DNA from: Trogon surrucura
Lineage: Eukaryota; Chordata; Aves; Trogoniformes; Trogonidae
Reading direction: 5' to 3'
DNA: 64,000 nucleotides
Assembly: GCA_020746105.1 (NCBI GenBank)
Contig: CM036617.1
Location: forward strand, 176,604,412-176,668,411
Shown piece after piece: positions 61,213 to 64,000 of this stretch. The notes beneath the pieces are model-generated. The model worked only from the letters and a program-made list of their open reading frames with translations. It had not been told where the DNA came from and ran no database searches. A program made the translations under genes and the position numbers. How positions within the stretch are numbered: position 1 is the first letter of the stretch; every line of letters starts with the position of its first letter.

Positions 61213-64000
61213 CATTTTTGTAACTGTGTTGCAGACCAATAATTCCCAGAATCCTCTCTAGGTGATTATCTCCACCTTACATTACAGTGTCTTTCCTAAA
61301 GGGCATTGGGCTCCAAGCTTGATTAATGGTGACACATTACTTTCTGTGACAGAAGCATAAGCTCTGAATGAGCAATTATTTAAATGTTCGTTCTCAGCTG
61401 AGAATCATGCCCTCGTCATCCATGCTCAATGTACAAACATGGTCTCCTGACTGTCTACGCTTTTGCCCATCTGTTTGAATGGCATAATGCCTGTTCTCAA
61501 GTAGGTCAAAACCTTGCCGTAGGGCATGTATGCCAGGCAACAATGGCTTTCAGTGGAAGACTGCATAACGCTCACAGTGTCTTCCCTTTCGTGTGGGATT
61601 GAATCGTTAGCTCCTTAGGTTTATACACTTATCCTCTGATATTGCAAAGCAGTATCTGAACAATTGGGAGGAAAAGGAGAGAATGGCCTAATATGATGGA
61701 AACGAGGCAAGAACGAATTGTTCTTTGGTTTTATCTCCTGTGAACTCTGTGAAGAACAGTACAGTTTTAATGTTTGAGAATGTGGCATGGTGCCTGTTGT
61801 GTTGGGTTTCTTTGTCTACTTCTACTCCACATATTCAGGCACCAGAGACTCAAAAACAGGGGTTGTTTGTCAATGCACAGGCCTCTGATTTCTCAAGGAG
61901 ACCACTTACAGTAGGAGGTATTATATGGAGAGCAGACTGTCTTAAAATAATTCTCATCCAAGAAACACATGAAGATATGTACATAATTTTCATTAGTCAG
62001 ACCTTATTACTTGTCTTGTTTATATCTGGTGTGTAAAAAGGCAGTATACAAAATGTGGTAATGGAATTGCTATGTGACAGGACTTGCTAATTGTGTTAAC
62101 ATTTATCCACAGACTGCAATATACATATCTCTTTGCAGGAAATAGTAGAATAGCTTGTATATGTTTGTCCATGTTGCTTTTGTCTCAATACACAGGAGTC
62201 GATCGTCTGAGCCCAGTGGCAGCCATACTCTGCAGATATAAACTTTGCTCTTCTAGGCTATATTAAATACTAATTTAAATTTTCTGTTACAAAATATATG
62301 CTCTTACGTTTATTTTATTTCCAGGCAATATATACTTGAATAGCAATATAAACACAAAAATAGTTAAAATTATGGTTCAACTTCAGTGGCTTCAGTACCC
62401 TGAAAGTCACTGAAAGGATTTAGACTGGGCATCTGTCCTATTTTTTTCTGCTGCAGTTGAAGATCTTCATGGTTATCTCAGCTAGGTACTGATTGAAATT
62501 GATATTCACATTACTGCACTTACTGCAAACAAAACCCAAGAACACCAAAAGCTTCTGGAGTTCAAATACTGCAGAAAATTCCATACAGGTTATAGAGCAC
62601 TAATTCCATGAAATGCAAGGGAATAAGCACAGTGCCCTCTAGTCTAAAAAGCTTAGCAAAGCCTTTTATAGAGTATTTTATATATATTTATATAATCATT
62701 CACTCTATTTTTGATCTAGTAAGCACATGAATAGAGCTGAACTTTTTAAATTTTGCTGATAATTCATAACATTTTTTTCCACTAGCACATTAGTCTGATT
62801 TATGGGTTATAAAAGCAAATTCAGGCCCACTGCCTTCCCACTTGTTTCGTGCCATAAAACCTGAGCAGACGTTGCCATTGTCATTGACTGTCTAGAACAC
62901 ACGGAAAAAGTTTGAGAAGAGCTTTGGTGCGTACCTAAGCTTCTTCACATATACCTTATAATTGGTGAGCTGTTCTTTTCTAGCTGTAATCTGATGCAAT
63001 CTTTTTGTTAAATTGTCCAAGTTCTCCATAGGAACAGTGGATACATATTTGTATAAATCTTGAGGTGGGCAGTCCAAAATGCTTATATAAACAAGCCTCT
63101 GGTCTCAAGATTAGTTTTACATGTGGTCTTGCTCTGTATAGTAAGTCAATACACCTGCATACTGGCATGGAAGTCTTAAGGCAGCTGGAAGGAAAAGTTA
63201 CCTATAGTATTTGTGTGCACACATGTGACTCAGTGCTTCTCAGAATTATTCAAGACTCAGTTATCTTCTGAGGTCACAGGCTATTATATAGCAGTCTAAA
63301 GGTTAGAATCAGAGATTTGGGGTTTTGGTTCTTCTCAGCTTGGGTCCATAACCGTGTCACCCTAAATGAATGACCTAGCCACGAGACTGCTGGCTGCCAG
63401 CAGTGGGACTCCTCAGCACCCTGTGTTACTCTGCAGCCACAAGTGCAAGAACCTCTCAGGTCAAATGAGGTTGAGCTGGAGCACAGCACATGTCTGCTGA
63501 GACCAACCGGCTGGGAAGGAGCAGCCCAACAGTTCCAGCAGCTGGTGCTTGGGCTGCTGGAATCACATAGAAAAGCCCTGAACTAACCTTTCAGCCAAGT
63601 GCCCTAAATTCCTACAGTGCCTTTGTACCAAGGTTCATCTTGCTGGCCTTGTTTCTGGACCGTTGCATTGTTTAGCAGGCTCAACCTCAGCAAGAGCCAT
63701 AGCGGGAGCTCTCACATAGAATAAGCATTTCCCTGAAAGTTAACGCTGTCTTCTTGAATTGGGAGCTCTGGTTCACAGCCTCCTAGGCTGTGTAAGTGTT
63801 TTTACCATTAGGACATGACTTCAATTCAGTATAGTCACATTATGATAGCATATTGTTTGTCCATATACCTCAAATACATCTAAATATTCTTCAGGGACTT
63901 GCAGATGAAATCTAACCTTTCAATAATAAGAAAAAGGACTGGGAAGTGCTGAGTCTGAGTCCTTGGAATGCATCACAGCATACCTCCACAAACAGCAAAC

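Larger units (their letters stand above)
57191..64000 (+). other. PPFIA2 intron, distal segment
   Basis: AT-rich intron running off the right edge. It holds the candidate exon at 58576-58640 and a MIR-like relic (both listed). A patch of mixed composition at 59225-59720 has short frames on the minus strand without a signature. I found no match to the expected next liprin-alpha exon. Confidence 0.45.

Noticed and set aside
1-64000. CRISPR arrays, prokaryotic operons, integrated phage or full-length provirus
   Set aside because: No regularly spaced repeats, ribosome-binding-site-led gene strings or retroviral internal genes are present. The retroviral traces are solo LTRs only.

Overview
The window is AT-rich vertebrate intronic DNA, almost certainly from a bird. 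The taxonomic evidence is the repeat content: eleven confidently recognised CR1 LINE 3' ends (the dominant avian interspersed repeat) and two related solo LTRs of an avian ERV-L-like family with a 5-bp target duplication. No Alu, L1 or other mammal-type young repeats were seen. The LTR family is one I associate with non-galliform birds, but species cannot be fixed from the sequence. There is no prokaryotic or viral gene organisation and no CRISPR array, operon, tRNA or rRNA gene that I can see.

The only host coding sequence I can support is one exon at 2979-3227 (+), encoding the first 83 residues of liprin-alpha-2 (PPFIA2). It starts with ATG ATG, stays open to a consensus splice donor at 3228 and ends in phase 0. 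Positions 1-2976 are upstream intron or 5' UTR with no CpG island or recognisable promoter, so the promoter lies outside the window. Positions 3228-64000 (over 60 kb) are the following intron. I could not find the next liprin exon, so the gene continues beyond the right edge.

Layout: 1-2976 upstream sequence; 2979-3227 coding exon; 7230-8318 solo LTR split by a younger CR1; 8508-8574 tandem 13-mer; 8677-8931 CR1; 13264-13830 CR1 with a second, short CR1 nested inside; 15661-15850 and 17409-17583 a diverged direct duplication; 19484-19872 a sharply GC-rich insert of unknown origin; 28399-28898, 33112-33490, 36993-37617 and 39321-39800 CR1 copies; 40466-40526 a MIR-like relic; 48492-49076 a second solo LTR; 53031-54208 the longest CR1, reaching back into the reverse transcriptase domain with a destroyed catalytic motif, followed at once by another CR1 fragment; 56808-57190 the only sense-strand CR1; 58576-58640 a candidate unannotated exon; 61151-61212 a second MIR-like relic.

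The most interesting points are the strong antisense bias of the CR1 copies relative to the gene, the datable nested insertion in the first LTR, the unexplained GC-rich block, the local duplication, and the possible 65-nt cassette exon. I see no convincing new multi-gene system. Most open frames here are chance frames or CR1 remnants.
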